This document shows positions 62,472 through 64,000 of a stretch of DNA of 64,000 bases, one piece after another (within the stretch, counting starts at the first letter, position 1; every line of letters starts with the position of its first letter). The notes under the pieces were generated by a model that was not told where the DNA came from, ran no database searches, and saw only the letters and a program-made list of their open reading frames with translations. The stretch is from Hymenobacter nitidus (GTDB lineage: Bacteria > Bacteroidota > Bacteroidia > Cytophagales > Hymenobacteraceae): the NCBI RefSeq assembly GCF_020447315.1, contig NZ_JAJADQ010000009.1, forward strand, positions 163,853 through 227,852, given 5' to 3'. A program made the translations under genes and the position numbers.

Positions 62472-63752
62472 ATGCTCGACCGTCAAGTCGCTCCTTCTGT
62501 TCAGCCGCTGGCTAGCGTTACGCTACCAGCGGCTGACGTGTTTTCGCTCCGTAATGGCGCGCGCCTACACGTAATTCACAACAGCACCCAACCCGTTATT
62601 CGCCTGCAGCTCGTTTTCCCTGCGGGTAAATGGTATGAGCCTACCTCAGGCCTGTCGTTGCTGACAGCTCGTATGCTGCTGGAGGGCACCACAACCCGTA
62701 ATGCCCGGCAAATTGCCGACGAAGTAGCTTTCTATGGCGCTTCCCTGGAGTGCGAGCAAGGTTTCGACCAAGCTACTCTGACGCTCTATTGCCTGGCGCG
62801 TCATCTCAGTAATCTGCTACCCTTAGTGGCTGATGTAGTCGTCAACCCCACGTTCCCGGCCACCGAGTTGGCTCAGCTCAAAGCCCGCACGGTTCAGAAC
62901 ATCCGGGTAGAGCGGCAAAAGACCAGCTACCTTGCCTCAGAACGGTTTTCGGCGGCTCTCTACGGTCCGCAGTACCCCTATGGCCGGATGTTCAACGAAC
63001 TCGAGTTCGAGCCAATAACGGCTGAAGCTATCCATGATTTTCACCATGTTGCTTACCGACTATCTGCGGCCGAAATTTTTCTTTGCGGCGACGTAAGTGA
63101 GGAGCATATTCAGCTCATCCAAAACGGTATAGGTGAGTACAAAACCCAGCCAGTTGCCGGTGCCTCTTTCGAACCAACAGTATCCGACCACCTGCCGCAT
63201 GCGAACAAGGAATATGCAAAGGTTCCGGATGCAATGCAGTCATCCTTAAGGATCGGTCGTACTTGGCCCAACCTGAATCATCCGGATGCCCACAAGCTAC
63301 AAGTACTGACCAAAGTTCTGGGAGGCTATTTCGGCTCCCGATTGATGAAGAACATCCGGGAAGATAAAGGGCTAACGTATGGCATCTATGCCAGCTCAGG
63401 CACGCGGGAGCATATCAACAACTTTGTTATCGGCACCGATGTAAATGCAGGCTCAACTCAACTAGCTATTCAAGAAGTATATCATGAGTTGGAAGTACTG
63501 CAAAAGGAGCCCATCCCGCATGACGAGCTGCAAACTGTCAAAAACTACATGACAGGCAAATTTGCCAATGAACTCAGTACCGTATTTGAGCAGTGTGACA
63601 AATATAAAAACATCGTATTTCTTCACTTGCCAGCCACCTATTATTCTGACTTCATCACTCAAATCAACCAGGTATCATCGATAGAATTGCAGGAATTAGC
63701 TCAGGTCTATCTATCCCCCACAAGTATGATGGAAATAGTAGTTGGCCCCTAA
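62472..63752 (+). CDS. M16-like (insulinase) protein lacking the zinc motif
   Basis: A 426-aa protein of the M16 fold: two M16-type half domains, with the R/Y region GLTYGIYASSGTREHINNFV near residue 300 in the second half. In active members the first half has HxxEH in GLAHLLEHM; here the corresponding stretch (residues 60-73) is GLSLLTARMLLEGT, so all three metal/catalytic residues are replaced (L63, A66, R67). It is probably the non-catalytic partner of a second M16 subunit, which is not present in the window, or a pseudo-enzyme. No signal peptide is evident. It starts 10 bases after porV. Confidence 0.85.
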   Translation: MLDRQVAPSVQPLASVTLPAADVFSLRNGARLHVIHNSTQPVIRLQLVFPAGKWYEPTSGLSLLTARMLLEGTTTRNARQIADEVAFYGASLECEQGFDQATLTLYCLARHLSNLLPLVADVVVNPTFPATELAQLKARTVQNIRVERQKTSYLASERFSAALYGPQYPYGRMFNELEFEPITAEAIHDFHHVAYRLSAAEIFLCGDVSEEHIQLIQNGIGEYKTQPVAGASFEPTVSDHLPHANKEYAKVPDAMQSSLRIGRTWPNLNHPDAHKLQVLTKVLGGYFGSRLMKNIREDKGLTYGIYASSGTREHINNFVIGTDVNAGSTQLAIQEVYHELEVLQKEPIPHDELQTVKNYMTGKFANELSTVFEQCDKYKNIVFLHLPATYYSDFITQINQVSSIELQELAQVYLSPTSMMEIVVGP

Positions 63753-63756
63753 TCAG

Positions 63757-63793
63757 AAAAGCCACTTGCTGATGTCAGCAAGTGGCTTTTTTC
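63757..63793 (+). terminator. Terminator after the M16-like gene
   Basis: A perfect 16-bp stem (63757-63772 with 63775-63790) with a 2-nt loop followed by T residues. It closes the porU-porV-M16 unit. Confidence 0.9.
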
Positions 63794-63881
63794 TGTCTAT
63801 AATTATGATAAAAGCTGATCATATAACTCATTCCTTTGACGCCATCAGTCCATTACGCTTACAACAATAACGACCCTCTAC

Positions 63882-64000
63882 ATGAAGGTCACGTCATACC
63901 TCAGAATCATTGCAGGGGTGATTGGCGGGGCGGGGCGAATCGCGGGCCGAGGCGGCGGGGCCGGGGGGGCCAGAAACGCACACTGCCCCCCGCAGCACGA
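63882..64000 (+). CDS. Possible partial gene running off the window end
   Basis: An ATG at 63882 opens a frame (MKVTSYLRIIAGVIGG start) that remains open to the window end. After about residue 14 it becomes a Gly/Ala/Arg-rich stretch encoded by G- and C-runs, unlike the surrounding genes, and may reflect a low-quality sequence end. No family can be recognised from 39 residues. Confidence 0.2.
   Translation, partial: MKVTSYLRIIAGVIGGAGRIAGRGGGAGGARNAHCPPQH

Overview
The window is GC-rich chromosomal DNA from a Bacteroidota bacterium, most likely a Hymenobacter-like member of the Cytophagales. Three things support this: type IX secretion (T9SS) components (porU, porV, a porZ-like gene) and T9SS cargo with C-terminal sorting domains; Bacteroidota-type promoters (TTG, about 20 nt, TAnnTTTG) and little use of Shine-Dalgarno sequences; and the gene families and their order (ndk-DHH-FKBP, mreBCD/mrdA/rodA, ccmBCDEF). 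The assignment comes from reading the sequence, not from a database search. The window is mostly housekeeping and envelope genes, with no phage, CRISPR array, rRNA or tRNA that I could see.

Layout. 0-6 kb: nucleoside permease, ndk, a DHH phosphoesterase, then four consecutive exported FKBP prolyl isomerases in what looks like the gldI locus. 6-11 kb (minus): [2Fe-2S] ferredoxin, small membrane protein, thymidine kinase, porZ-like propeller protein and recO. 11-15 kb: an Ala/Pro-linker protein and two polytopic, glycosyltransferase-like membrane proteins that converge tail to tail. 15-25 kb: rod-shape genes, with mreBCD and mrdA-rodA separated by a plus-strand block: a CarboxypepD_reg-like exported protein, a mono-heme cytochrome lipoprotein, YceI, a DUF5777-like barrel, an HMA-fold-like protein and a lipoprotein truncated hemoglobin. 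25.5-31 kb: purH, then an acyl-CoA dehydrogenase / PIG-L deacetylase / methyltransferase / glycosyltransferase group that looks like an uncharacterised biosynthetic locus.

31-41 kb (minus): two small exported proteins, a LytS/LytTR-type two-component pair, DoxX, tandem paralogous outer-membrane barrels, a UbiA prenyltransferase, a cold-shock protein, a KdsC-type phosphatase, iscX, ferredoxin and a DUF2520 protein. 41-44 kb: a 912-aa T9SS cargo protein. 44.5-49.5 kb (minus): cytochrome c maturation genes ccmB-C-D-E-F. CcmE carries a CxxxY motif in place of HxxxY, the hallmark of the variant System I*. 49.5-55.6 kb (minus): a beta-helix T9SS cargo, a 1074-aa pseudo-peptidase/propeller/barrel protein and a DAO-type oxidoreductase. 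55.7-64 kb (plus): MBL hydrolase, phosphatidylserine synthase, porU, porV and an M16-like protein that has lost its HxxEH motif.

How the genes work together. Several groups serve the envelope: T9SS export and attachment (PorU, PorV, PorZ-like, the GldI-like isomerases, two to three cargo proteins), cell shape (MreBCD, PBP2, RodA), periplasmic heme and redox chemistry (Ccm system, cytochrome lipoprotein, anchored hemoglobin) and phospholipid or isoprenoid lipid synthesis (PssA, UbiA). The most interesting points are the System I*-like ccm operon, the periplasmic heme/redox block sitting inside the rod-shape cluster, the acyl-CoA dehydrogenase/PIG-L/methyltransferase/glycosyltransferase cluster, two proteins built on inactivated peptidase folds, and several palindromic intergenic repeats.
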